Shown piece after piece: positions 24,792-33,675 of a DNA stretch of 64,000 nucleotides (positions are counted from its first letter, which is position 1; each line of letters opens with the position of its first letter). The position numbers and the translations under genes are program-made. Below the pieces are notes generated by a model. That model was not told where the DNA came from and did not search any database. It saw only the letters and a program-made list of their open reading frames with translations. This stretch comes from Bacteriovoracaceae bacterium (lineage in GTDB: Bacteria > Bdellovibrionota > Bacteriovoracia > Bacteriovoracales > Bacteriovoracaceae): NCBI GenBank assembly GCA_016784965.1, contig JADHTQ010000016.1:22523-86522 (forward strand), written 5' to 3'.

Positions 24792-26062
24792 TCGAGTTTT
24801 TAGCATTTACCGGTATTTTGTTACTTGCTCTAATGGGAACTCCACTTTTTGTAGTGATGTCGCTATTTTCCCTTGCTGCTTTTTATTTCGCTGAAATTGA
24901 AGTTTCCGCCGTTGCTATAGAAATTTATCGCATAACTTCTGCCCCTACCCTTTTGACTATTCCACTATTTGCACTCGCTGGCTTTTTACTTGCAAAATCC
25001 AACGCACCCAAACGATTGATCCGTCTATTCAATGCGGCCCTTGGACAGCTACCCGGAGGAGTTGCAATTGTAAGCCTTGTTTGTTGTGCCTTTTTCACAG
25101 CATTTACAGGTGCTTCAGGCGTTACAATTATTGCCTTGGGAGGGCTACTTTTTCCAATTTTAACCAATGAAGGATATAGTGAAAAGTTTAGCTTGGGCTT
25201 AATTACTACCTCTGGCTCCCTAGGTTTATTATTTCCTCCAAGTTTGCCAATTATACTTTATGGACTAGTCGGAAAGATTGATATTAATCAGTTGTTTAAA
25301 GCAGGCATCATTCCTGGCATTTTGCTTATTGTAATCCTATCTGCATGGTCCATTAAAAAAGGCCGTGTGCTACAAAACGACCAAAACCTTAAAAAGAAAT
25401 TCTCATTTTCAGAGTTATTAGCCGCTTTTAAGGCCTGTTTTTTTGAGGCCATTGTACCAGTTCTGGTTTTGCTTGGCATTTATGGCGGCTTTACAACTGT
25501 AACTGAGGCTGCCGCTTTTACTACCTTTTACCTTTTAATCATCGAGTGCTTCATCTATAAAGATCTAAGCTTAATAGATGATGTTCCAAACATTATTATT
25601 GAGACAATGAGTTTAGTCGGAGGAATCCTGTTAATCTTATGTGCCGCTTTAGGAGTAACCAACTATTTGGTTGATGCAGAAATACCAATGCACATACTAG
25701 GTTTTATGAAGCAATTTTTGCACAATCGCTATACTTTTTTAATCTTTTTAAATGTATTCCTGCTAATAGTTGGCAGTTTAATGGATATTTTCAGTGCGAT
25801 TATCGTAGTAGTCCCCCTAATTACCCCAATTGCTGCAGATTTTGGCATTCACCCCATTCACCTAGCAATTATCTTTTTAACTAATTTAGAAATTGGTTAT
25901 ATTACTCCACCAGTAGGACTTAATTTGTTTATCAGCAGTTTTCGCTTTAAAAAATCGATTACTGAATTATACTACGCTTCGTTTCCATTTTTGCTGCTGC
26001 TTCTAGTCGCATTAATGATAGTAACCTATATGCCAATTTTAAGTTTGGCCTTAATAAATTAG
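24788..26062 (+). CDS. TRAP transporter large permease (DctM family)
   Basis: The 424-residue product is a polytopic DctM permease, with FTAFTGASGVTIIALGGLLF and SGSLGLLFPPSLPIILYGLV, the substrate- and ion-binding loops of the family, and NLEIGYITPPVGLNLFISSF near the end. The start codon is TTG at 24788, preceded by GAGGAGG and overlapping the dctQ stop. It moves the ligand delivered by the binding protein inward, driven by a sodium or proton gradient. The ligand is not predictable. Confidence 0.9.
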   Translation: MIEFLAFTGILLLALMGTPLFVVMSLFSLAAFYFAEIEVSAVAIEIYRITSAPTLLTIPLFALAGFLLAKSNAPKRLIRLFNAALGQLPGGVAIVSLVCCAFFTAFTGASGVTIIALGGLLFPILTNEGYSEKFSLGLITTSGSLGLLFPPSLPIILYGLVGKIDINQLFKAGIIPGILLIVILSAWSIKKGRVLQNDQNLKKKFSFSELLAAFKACFFEAIVPVLVLLGIYGGFTTVTEAAAFTTFYLLIIECFIYKDLSLIDDVPNIIIETMSLVGGILLILCAALGVTNYLVDAEIPMHILGFMKQFLHNRYTFLIFLNVFLLIVGSLMDIFSAIIVVVPLITPIAADFGIHPIHLAIIFLTNLEIGYITPPVGLNLFISSFRFKKSITELYYASFPFLLLLLVALMIVTYMPILSLALIN

Positions 26063-26063
26063 A

Positions 26064-27734
26064 ATGAATAAAAAAATTTGGTGTATTATTTTTTTCTTAT
26101 CAGTAACAAGCGCCTATCCCAAGGATCTTGAACCCGATATCAATTACTACAACTCTCTCTACCTGGGACAAATAGACACTGAAGATTACTTTGGTCCTAT
26201 ACACCCCGATTATTATATCAATTTAAATACCCGTAAAAAAATTCTAAAGGATGAAAAATTTAAAAATGATTATTTCATACCATACTTAGAATCAGATATC
26301 TTTCAAGCTAGCAATTATTGGCATAGTGAGCTCATGCAAAGTTCTACTTGCCCAAACTATTACTTAAATCAAAATATCCCCTATTTTCGTTACCTATATC
26401 GGCTCTTGGCCATTAGCTACCTATTTGAAGCCCTTAAAGAGTATCATATCACCCTTTATCAACTTGGATTTAACAGTAACCGTTGTAATCTTTCTTGGAA
26501 GAAAACCTTTGCAAAATGTAACGGCAACGGCGACGAAATTAACAAGTTTCTAAAGCGTATTAGATATAGGCATTTAAAAGGCCTTGCAAAACAAAGGCTA
26601 ATTAGAAAGTCGAAAAAAGAAGTTAGGCAATGGATCAGACGCTTTAACAAAGTAGCCAAACAAAAAGTAAATGACATTCTGCCAGTTACTTATTTGGGGC
26701 TACTAAGATGGTGCAAGCAAAACAATATAGACTGCTCACAACTTAGTAAAAACCAAATCCAAATTGGACTTAGTATTTCTTGTAAGGTAGACAAAGTGCT
26801 CCTTAAAAACCTATGTAATGGCAATGATAACTTGTATGGTGCTTCTTACATCCCAGAAATGACAGTCATTCTTACAAAATCTGATACCTTAAATACAATT
26901 AATATTACCGAATTTGGAATTCCATGCCTTAGACGCTTTATTACACAATTTAAAGTTAAAGAGCGTAGATACGACTATCTGGGACAACTCTTTCCAGTAA
27001 TTAGAGCACAACTGATGAAACATAAAGATACTCATAGACATGGCGACTTATTTATTTTAGGGGCATTAAAAAAGTTTGACGACTTGGGTATGAGCGACTT
27101 TTTGGTTTCTCTTCCACCTCCAGTTTTCACACCACCAAAGCCAAAAGCCAAGCCTATTGTTAAACGCACTACACCTAAGCCAAAACCGGCACCAGTTGTT
27201 ATCCATACTCCGCTTCCAAAACCCAAACCAACTCCGCCTCCTCCGCCAAAAGAGGCTCCTAAAGTTGTTGAAAAAATTTCCCAATTTGAGTTGGCAACCA
27301 AAAAAAGGGCCAAAAATAAACTGCCGCGTGTAAAAGTAAACATGTTACTTATGAAAAATGATTTTATCTTTACCTCTTTAATGACTGAAAAGCTTAAAGA
27401 ACCTTTACAGGAATATCAAACTCGCAAAGCAATAAAAGAGATGAGGCGCTTTGATGGCCTTGGTACCAAAAAAGAGCCAGTGCGCCTAATGTTTTTGAAA
27501 TATCTAATCGACAACTCGCTGCACCAGGCGCTGTATAACATAACGGCAATTCTAGGTAATCAATTTTATGTTCTAAATGATATTGATCGCATACAAACGC
27601 CTGTATTTATAGAACTTTTAAACAGTAAGTCCACCAATCATAGGTGGCAAATAAACATTTTAGAAGATAAATTAAGCTCAAAACACAAAAAGAGGTTTAT
27701 TAAACGTAAAAAAAGTCATAAGAAAAAGAGATAA
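26064..27734 (+). CDS. Exported proline-rich protein linked to the TRAP operon, unknown
   Basis: The 556-residue protein starts one base after the dctM stop, so it is almost certainly co-translated. It has a signal peptide (MNKKIWCIIFFLSVTSAYPK), an N-terminal Tyr/Asn-rich helical part with several cysteines, and a Pro/Lys-rich linker from about residue 348 to 405 (PPKPKAKPIVKRT, KPKPTPPPPPKE), followed by a second domain ending in a very basic tail. The linker recalls the periplasm-spanning part of TonB, but no TonB C-terminal motif is seen. It could bridge membranes for the TRAP/TatT system. The family is not recognised. Confidence 0.6.
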   Translation: MNKKIWCIIFFLSVTSAYPKDLEPDINYYNSLYLGQIDTEDYFGPIHPDYYINLNTRKKILKDEKFKNDYFIPYLESDIFQASNYWHSELMQSSTCPNYYLNQNIPYFRYLYRLLAISYLFEALKEYHITLYQLGFNSNRCNLSWKKTFAKCNGNGDEINKFLKRIRYRHLKGLAKQRLIRKSKKEVRQWIRRFNKVAKQKVNDILPVTYLGLLRWCKQNNIDCSQLSKNQIQIGLSISCKVDKVLLKNLCNGNDNLYGASYIPEMTVILTKSDTLNTINITEFGIPCLRRFITQFKVKERRYDYLGQLFPVIRAQLMKHKDTHRHGDLFILGALKKFDDLGMSDFLVSLPPPVFTPPKPKAKPIVKRTTPKPKPAPVVIHTPLPKPKPTPPPPPKEAPKVVEKISQFELATKKRAKNKLPRVKVNMLLMKNDFIFTSLMTEKLKEPLQEYQTRKAIKEMRRFDGLGTKKEPVRLMFLKYLIDNSLHQALYNITAILGNQFYVLNDIDRIQTPVFIELLNSKSTNHRWQINILEDKLSSKHKKRFIKRKKSHKKKR

Positions 27735-27758
27735 AATTATTAAACTTGGAGTATGAGC

Positions 27759-28970
27759 ATGATCAACCTAGTTAAAAACCTATCAGTGTATAACAGAAGA
27801 ACAAAATCTTCCGTAATCAGAGAACTTCTCAAGCTTACCAACCAACCTGGTATTATCTCTTTGGCCGGAGGCCTACCTGCTCCCGATTTGTTTCCAGTGG
27901 AAACTATGCGGGAAGTAGTAAATAGTGTATTGGATAAATATTCTGCCGCTGCCCTTCAATACGGGGCGACTGAAGGTACACCTGAATTAAAAGCAGAGCT
28001 TGTAAAATTGCTAAAAGAAACTGAAGGACTTGATCTAAAGCCCGAAAATATTCTTATTACTACAGCTTCACAACAAGGACTAGATCTTATTGGCAAGACC
28101 TTTATTGATGCCTCTGATCCCATTCTTGTGGAATTACCAAGCTATATTGGCGGACTTCAGGCATTTAAATCTTATGGCGCCGAAATGATTGGAGTAAAAT
28201 GCGACGATGATGGCCTGTTACTTGAAAATCTAGAGCTAAAACTACAAAAACTGCTTGAAGAAGAGGAACATTATAAGTTTATTTATGTGGTTCCAGATTT
28301 CCAAAATCCTTCAGGTGTAACAATGTCTCAAAAACGCAGAGAACAATTGATTAAAATGTCAGAAAAATATGACGTTTTAATCATTGAAGATTCTCCATAT
28401 CGTCAAATTCGCTTTGAAGGTAAAGCGCCTGATATGCTCTACAAGTTAGATAAATCCTCTAACGTAATTTCAGTTTTTACCTTCTCCAAAATATTTGTTC
28501 CAGGGCTTAGATTGGGCTTTATGATTGGACATGAGGAGATAATCAAGAAGCTTTCCAAGATGAAGCAATCCTTGGATTTGTGTACGTCACCATTTAACCA
28601 ATTAATTGCTGCAGAATTCCTAAAAGGTGGATACCTGCCTTCCCATATTGAAAAAATAAATGCAAGTTACAAGTCGAAAAAAGATGCAATGCTGAATGCC
28701 TTGCAAGAGTATATGCCAAAAGTTGAGGGGATATCTTGGACAAAACCTGAAGGTGGTCTCTTTTTATGGCTTAGGTTACCTGAGCACATAGACACAGAAG
28801 TTCTGTTTTATGAAGCGATTAAAAAACAGGTGGCCTTTGTGATTGGTTCGGCATTTTATTGTGATAAAACTGGCAACAATACTATGCGACTAAATTTCTC
28901 ATACCCAAGTGAGGAGCAAATTGATGAAGGAATCAAAAGGCTTGCTTTAGTAGTGAAGAAGTTTTTGTAA
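27759..28970 (+). CDS. PLP-dependent class I aminotransferase (2-aminoadipate transaminase-like)
   Basis: The ATG at 27759 is preferred because GGAG lies seven bases before it, while the ATG at 27753 is one base from the same site. The 403-residue protein is a fold-type I aminotransferase of the MocR/LysN branch: GIISLAGGLPAPDLFPVE, YVVPDFQNPSGVTMS and FTFSKIFVPGLRLGF, where the Lys of FSK binds PLP. Such enzymes transfer the amino group of 2-aminoadipate, aromatic or branched amino acids to 2-oxoglutarate. The specificity cannot be fixed from sequence. Its stop is three bases from the convergent oxidase gene. Confidence 0.82.
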   Translation: MINLVKNLSVYNRRTKSSVIRELLKLTNQPGIISLAGGLPAPDLFPVETMREVVNSVLDKYSAAALQYGATEGTPELKAELVKLLKETEGLDLKPENILITTASQQGLDLIGKTFIDASDPILVELPSYIGGLQAFKSYGAEMIGVKCDDDGLLLENLELKLQKLLEEEEHYKFIYVVPDFQNPSGVTMSQKRREQLIKMSEKYDVLIIEDSPYRQIRFEGKAPDMLYKLDKSSNVISVFTFSKIFVPGLRLGFMIGHEEIIKKLSKMKQSLDLCTSPFNQLIAAEFLKGGYLPSHIEKINASYKSKKDAMLNALQEYMPKVEGISWTKPEGGLFLWLRLPEHIDTEVLFYEAIKKQVAFVIGSAFYCDKTGNNTMRLNFSYPSEEQIDEGIKRLALVVKKFL

Positions 28971-28973
28971 AAA

Positions 28974-29591
28974 TCAATACTTCAAGCACTGCTCTTTGTG
29001 GTGACGCTCATCAAGGCCAACTTGCCTTAAAAAGTCTGCGACATTGTCAAAACTGCCATAATACTGAGAGTAATCACTTACAAATGGTTCGTCTTCAAAT
29101 TGTGGATTCTCCTGCACAAAATGCATATATTCATGTTCTGCGTGATCCTCGAAGTATGCATTGAGCCTGTAACTAAATCTGGGAAATAACATATATATTA
29201 TTATGGTGGTTATCCTATAGCCAATTAAGGACAGTTGGGGGAAAACTGTGTACATTATGAAATTCTGCTTTAAATTTTTCTTTGCAATTAACTCCTCCAA
29301 AATTAATAAGTGCCACTGCTCATTATCTTGTTGAGTTCTGGACTCATACATAGAATCAATTGCATCCGACATTTTATCTGGATCTTTAAAACCAAATGAT
29401 ATCTTGCGATAACTGCCACTTTCCCATACTTGATAAGGTACGCGTGCCAGAAGCTCTAGGACCCTAAACTTCAGTAAGGTTCTATCTTTTTTATAAATGA
29501 TATCCATAACTAGAAATAGTAATTTTGAGATAAGACTGTATTTTAAACGCTCGGCCTTTAAAGTCTTTTCCTGTTCCTCTTTTAAGTTCAT
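28974..29591 (-). CDS. Alternative oxidase (AOX/PTOX)-like diiron protein
   Basis: The 205-residue protein has all six expected diiron ligands of ubiquinol/plastoquinol alternative oxidases: Glu46 in VLELLARVPYQ, Glu91 and His94 in DNEQWHLL, Glu148 in YFEDHAEHEY, and Glu195 and His198 in LDERHHKEQ. The LARVPY stretch and the loop MLFPRFSYRLNAYFEDHAE are closest to the plastid-type terminal oxidase. AOX takes electrons from quinol to reduce oxygen to water without pumping protons, on the inner membrane face. It is about 100-150 residues shorter than plant AOX. It starts 16 bases after lysK in the same direction, with AAGGATAT before the ATG. AOX is uncommon outside alpha- and gammaproteobacteria and cyanobacteria. 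Confidence 0.85.
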   Translation of the reverse strand: MNLKEEQEKTLKAERLKYSLISKLLFLVMDIIYKKDRTLLKFRVLELLARVPYQVWESGSYRKISFGFKDPDKMSDAIDSMYESRTQQDNEQWHLLILEELIAKKNLKQNFIMYTVFPQLSLIGYRITTIIIYMLFPRFSYRLNAYFEDHAEHEYMHFVQENPQFEDEPFVSDYSQYYGSFDNVADFLRQVGLDERHHKEQCLKY

Positions 29592-29606
29592 TTTTTTATA
29601 TCCTTG

Positions 29607-31232
29607 TTATTGTGCACATAGTCCCATAAGTCTACAGGTACGTTCTTTGCCAATTATTCTAATAAAGCCCGCAAGCTTTGGTCCTTTTTGTTTGGAAATT
29701 AAAAGTTGATAGAGGGTTTCAAATGCAACCTGTGGTGTAAGTTCACTGTCTTCATTGATGAACTCATACATTTTTTGGTGGAGTTGTTTATCAGTTTCAA
29801 TCTCTTCCCAGCTAGTTTCTAAATAACTTGAGAGCTTCTTTACAAAGCTCTTTTGGGACTCACTAAGGGTTAAATTGACAGCTTCACCATTTAGCTTAAA
29901 TTTAAACTCTTCGGGAGCATAATTATTTAGCCAAAACAGTGCCCTTTGTGCCCTTTGGGTGAAACGTCGCTCATCTCTATCATTGTGCATTTGACCAGCA
30001 TAAAACGAGGTTGCTTTGCTTATGTCTCCATTATTTATTTGTAGGATATTACATAAGTGTCTAAATGATGGTTGAAACGGCATCTGCTCGGGCATGTCGC
30101 TGGCATTTAATTGAGATAGTTCATAAACTCTTTTTGCCATGGCAACTTTTTTTGCATTTCCTGCATCCACCCCATAAGCCAAACGCTCCAGCCTATCAAA
30201 GTCCTCATACATTTTTATAACATCTAGATCGAAGCTAACAGAAAAGTCTACATTTGTTTTATAGCTTGCAAAAATCCAGCGAATCATTTCTGGCTCATAG
30301 ACATCTAAAACATCGTTCACTGTTACCACTTCACCAGATGAGCTACTCATCTTTCCGCCGCCACCTTTAATACTTACAAAGTCGTATTGCAAATAAACGG
30401 GTGCCTGGCCTTTAAAGACTTTAGAAACCAGTTCTTTTGCGGTTGTAAAACTTCCACCTTCACTAGAGTGGTCTTTACCACCAGGTTCAAAGTCAACGCC
30501 CTCATAAACCCATCGCATCGGCCAATCTAGTCGCCAAGGTAGCTTTATTCGAGTAGTTGTTGCAAGGTTTTCACTACCTTTGAAGCCACATAGTTTACAC
30601 TCGTAATTAATTAACTGTTCTCCATCAAATGCTATGTTCTCTATTTCTTTGTCTCTATTGCACTGCTGACAATAGACTGAAACAGGCATCCAATTAGCAG
30701 CTAGTGGTGCGCTACGATGCTTATTTAAGATCTCCACTATTTCATCTTTTGCTTTTAGGGCAATTTTTATTTGATCAACGTATTCAGAGTTTCTGTATTT
30801 TTTTGCCTGATAGAGTGCATTGAGCTTAATTCCTACTCTCTCTAGCTGGGCCTCGTACTTTTTTTCTTGATGAGCTGCATAGCTTTCTTCTTTGCCGTAG
30901 GGATCGGGGGTATCAACAATGGGCTGATACATAAACTCATGCAACTTTTCTTGCATTGGCATATTTTTTGGCACTTTTCGAAAGGTATCATAATCATCCC
31001 AACTAAAGATTTCTCTAACCTTTTTACCTTTCTCGCGAAGAGCTCTTGCTACAAGATTGACCGTAATGGTTTCCCTAAAATTTCCAAAATGAACTGTTCC
31101 AGAAGGTGTAATGCCACTTGCTAAAGTATACTCCTCTTTATCCCCCACCTGTTTTATTATGCGGTCAGCTGTTATATCAGACCAATGAATAGCTTTTGGA
31201 GAGGTAGTGGAAGCATTTAGTTTTACACTCAT
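29607..31232 (-). CDS. lysK: Class I lysyl-tRNA synthetase
   Basis: The 541-residue enzyme is the class I LysRS (Rossmann fold), not the class II form of most bacteria. The HIGH-like motif is HFGN (residues 48-51) in SGITPSGTVHFGNFRE, and the KMSKS-like motif is KMSSSSGE near residue 295. A zinc-type pair (CQQCNRDKE and CKLCGFKG) lies between them. It charges tRNA-Lys with lysine. A good sigma-70-like promoter (TTGTCA, 17 bases, TTATAA) precedes it. Class I LysRS is typical of archaea, spirochaetes and some proteobacterial lineages. The oxidase gene follows in the same transcript. Confidence 0.93.
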   Translation of the reverse strand: MSVKLNASTTSPKAIHWSDITADRIIKQVGDKEEYTLASGITPSGTVHFGNFRETITVNLVARALREKGKKVREIFSWDDYDTFRKVPKNMPMQEKLHEFMYQPIVDTPDPYGKEESYAAHQEKKYEAQLERVGIKLNALYQAKKYRNSEYVDQIKIALKAKDEIVEILNKHRSAPLAANWMPVSVYCQQCNRDKEIENIAFDGEQLINYECKLCGFKGSENLATTTRIKLPWRLDWPMRWVYEGVDFEPGGKDHSSEGGSFTTAKELVSKVFKGQAPVYLQYDFVSIKGGGGKMSSSSGEVVTVNDVLDVYEPEMIRWIFASYKTNVDFSVSFDLDVIKMYEDFDRLERLAYGVDAGNAKKVAMAKRVYELSQLNASDMPEQMPFQPSFRHLCNILQINNGDISKATSFYAGQMHNDRDERRFTQRAQRALFWLNNYAPEEFKFKLNGEAVNLTLSESQKSFVKKLSSYLETSWEEIETDKQLHQKMYEFINEDSELTPQVAFETLYQLLISKQKGPKLAGFIRIIGKERTCRLMGLCAQ

Positions 31233-31244
31233 TATTTCCTCAAT

Positions 31245-31273
31245 TTATAAATAAATGATAAATGGATTGACAA
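31245..31273 (-). promoter_or_regulatory. Candidate sigma-70-type promoter of lysK
   Basis: On the reverse strand, -35 TTGTCA (31268-31273) and -10 TTATAA (31245-31250) are 17 bases apart, and the -10 ends 12 bases before the lysK ATG. A plus-strand TTGACA (31267-31272) overlaps it, so the divergent small gene may share the region. Confidence 0.5.
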
Positions 31274-31350
31274 ACTCTACTTCATTACCATCTTATTGAC
31301 AGATATCCAATAGTTTTACTTTTAAAACTTATCTTTAGGTTATTTTAGTT

Positions 31351-31581
31351 ATGTTAGGAATACTGCTTCGAATTATTTTGTTTTACCTACTATATGTCTT
31401 TGTCAAAGGCACTATCAAGACTTTGTGGTCCGTTTACAAACTCAAGGCCAATATAAATGAAGCAATTAAAGCTGAAACGGAAGATATTGACGAGCCGGGT
31501 CACACAAGTAGCTCACAAAACTCACAACAAAAGACATTTGAAGCACAATATCGCATTATTTCATCAGACGATGTTAAATAA
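31351..31581 (+). CDS. Small single-pass membrane protein
   Basis: This 76-residue protein has one N-terminal membrane helix (LLRIILFYLLYVFVKG), then a hydrophilic tail with acidic residues (EAIKAETEDIDEP) and a conserved-looking end (FEAQYRIISSDDVK). The layout resembles short DUF4834-type proteins, but that is only a similarity of plan. It is divergent from lysK and 79 bases before serC. No function can be proposed. Confidence 0.5.
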   Translation: MLGILLRIILFYLLYVFVKGTIKTLWSVYKLKANINEAIKAETEDIDEPGHTSSSQNSQQKTFEAQYRIISSDDVK

Positions 31582-31660
31582 TTCTTAACTTGTTTTAGAA
31601 AGTCATGTTAGTATTTTGCCCAAATATATTTACACTTATAATAAAAAGAGGTGGTACGAG

Positions 31661-32779
31661 ATGTTTGAAAATTTTAAAACTCCAGAAGAACTTATTCCAA
31701 GTGATCCAAGATTTGGGTGTGGACCGTCACTTATCCCTGTAGAATTTGTCGAAAAACTTGTAGCAACTAATATGCACTTACTGGGCACCAGTCACAGAAA
31801 ATCTGCTATTAAAAACCTAGTGAAAGAGGTTCAAGAAGGCCTTAGAAGCTACTTTAAAGTTCCTGCTAACTATCAGATTGTTTTAGGCAATGGTGGTGCA
31901 ACATTGTTGTTTGACATGATCGCCTTGGGCATAGTTGACAGAAAAGCTGCCCACTTTACTTGTGGTGAGTTTTCAAATAAGTGGTTTAAATCAACTGATC
32001 TAGTCCCTTGGATTAGTGCAGTTGAGCATACCGTAGAGTATGGACAAGGAATCGATGGCCAAAATGTCGACGATGCCGACTTAATCGCCGTAACCTTAAA
32101 TGAAACTTCTACTGGTGTGCAACTATCTGCCCTACCTGAAGTTGATGAAGACACATTACTGGCAATTGATGCAACTAGTGGTGCAGGCCAAATTCCATGT
32201 GATGTTTCAAAAACTGATATCTTCTTTTTCTCACCACAAAAGGTTTTTGCCAGTGAAGGAGGACTGTGGGTTGCATTTTTATCCCCAAAAGCGGTCTATC
32301 GGGCCATGAGAATTAGTGAAGATAGTGACCGCTACGTTCCCGGCATCATGAATTGGAAAACAGCACTTACTAACAGTGAAAAAAATCAAACCTATAATAC
32401 CCCTTCTGTCAGCACACTTTTTTATTTGAATGAACAAATTAAGTTAATGAATGAGTTGGGATACGACAAGGTTTGTAACTTGGCCCAAGAAAAGGCCACA
32501 TTTTTATATAATTGGGCCAATGAAAAAGATTATCTTAGTCCATATATTGCAGAAGAAAAATATCGCTCAACTGCTGTTGCCTGCATTGACTTAGACGAAA
32601 AATATGACGCAAATGCCTTAATCAAGCTACTCGCTGACGAAAAAGTTGTATATGGTATCGATGCATACAGAAAACTTGGACGCAACCAGTTTAGAATTTC
32701 ATTATTTCACAATGTAACTCTGGACAATTTGAAAAAGCTAACTCAAATTATTGACATGGCAATTCAACAGGAGAAGTAA
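31661..32779 (+). CDS. serC: Phosphoserine aminotransferase
   Basis: The start is the ATG at 31661, with AGAGGTGG ahead of it; the frame from 31616 begins at a weak TTG. The 372-residue PLP enzyme has RFGCGPSLIP, LLGTSHRKSAI and NGGATLLFDMIALG, with the PLP lysine in FFFSPQKVFASEGG. These match the archaeal/actinobacterial-type SerC more than the E. coli form. It converts 3-phosphohydroxypyruvate and glutamate to phosphoserine in serine biosynthesis. No serA or serB is visible here. The next gene follows two bases later. Confidence 0.88.
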   Translation: MFENFKTPEELIPSDPRFGCGPSLIPVEFVEKLVATNMHLLGTSHRKSAIKNLVKEVQEGLRSYFKVPANYQIVLGNGGATLLFDMIALGIVDRKAAHFTCGEFSNKWFKSTDLVPWISAVEHTVEYGQGIDGQNVDDADLIAVTLNETSTGVQLSALPEVDEDTLLAIDATSGAGQIPCDVSKTDIFFFSPQKVFASEGGLWVAFLSPKAVYRAMRISEDSDRYVPGIMNWKTALTNSEKNQTYNTPSVSTLFYLNEQIKLMNELGYDKVCNLAQEKATFLYNWANEKDYLSPYIAEEKYRSTAVACIDLDEKYDANALIKLLADEKVVYGIDAYRKLGRNQFRISLFHNVTLDNLKKLTQIIDMAIQQEK

Positions 32780-32781
32780 TC

Positions 32782-33450
32782 ATGTCTGAAAGTTTTTCTC
32801 AAGAAATTAAACAGTATTTTGCGAAGCAATTTACTGCTATTAAAACTGATGGGCGGCTTTTTACCAAAGCCTCACAGGGGCAACTACAAAAGCAACAAAT
32901 TGGTTTGTATATTTATAACCTATTTACAATCTTGATTAAAACTGCCATCAACATGAAAAGTGCTGAACATTGTTCAAAAGAGCAAGGACTCACTGAGCTT
33001 TCCAACTACTACAATCAGCATCTCAAACTCGACTCCGGCAATGAGCAATGGGCACTAAGTGACCTTGCATCTTTGGAATTTTCCAAAAAAGACTTTGACA
33101 GCTTTTACCTGACAACATCAATGTCAAAGCTTATTGCTCTTTTAGAACAACTTGCAACCAATGATCCCGAAAGCTATCTGGGCCACCAAGTAACCTCTGG
33201 TTATGTGGCCCATGCTATCGGCTCAGAGCTAATCAATTTAATCCAGGTAAATTGTGGAATATCTACGGCCCAAGTAAATATTTTAGAAAAATACAAAGTC
33301 GTAGATAACGAGTACAACCTAAGTGACCTCTCAATTATTGACTCCGTCGTAAGGCCTACTTCCAAAGAACGGGTGTTTGAAAACATCAAAATGGCACTTT
33401 CGCTTTTTGTTGAATTTCAAAATGAAGTAGCTGATTCCTCTTTCAATTAA
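32782..33450 (+). CDS. Heme-oxygenase-like fold protein, unknown activity
   Basis: This 222-residue helical protein follows serC by two bases, with AGGAGA before its ATG. The plan (long helices, a central stretch NEQWALSDLASLE, then LGHQVTSGYVAHAIGSELIN) resembles the heme-oxygenase-like/iron-containing redox superfamily, in which a His and a Glu sit before the W-x-x-x-D-L block. Here the expected E-x-G-H is SGNE, so metal binding may be lost or different. The tie to serC suggests an amino-acid-related role, but that is speculation. No signal or membrane segment is seen. Confidence 0.45.
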   Translation: MSESFSQEIKQYFAKQFTAIKTDGRLFTKASQGQLQKQQIGLYIYNLFTILIKTAINMKSAEHCSKEQGLTELSNYYNQHLKLDSGNEQWALSDLASLEFSKKDFDSFYLTTSMSKLIALLEQLATNDPESYLGHQVTSGYVAHAIGSELINLIQVNCGISTAQVNILEKYKVVDNEYNLSDLSIIDSVVRPTSKERVFENIKMALSLFVEFQNEVADSSFN

Positions 33451-33675
33451 GATCAAACCAAGATACCCCTCTTTTAAATGTATGTAAAAACTACAATATG
33501 AAAAAATAAGTTTTTTCACATTAACAACTTGTGTTACTGAAACTTATTTGAAGCACTGAAATACTAAAAAGCACTGATTAATACTTGAAGCACGTTAGAT
33601 AAATAGCCGCCATTAGCATTAGATTAATCTAGTTGCAGTTTTAAACACATGCAACTTGAAAACTTGGAGTAAGTT

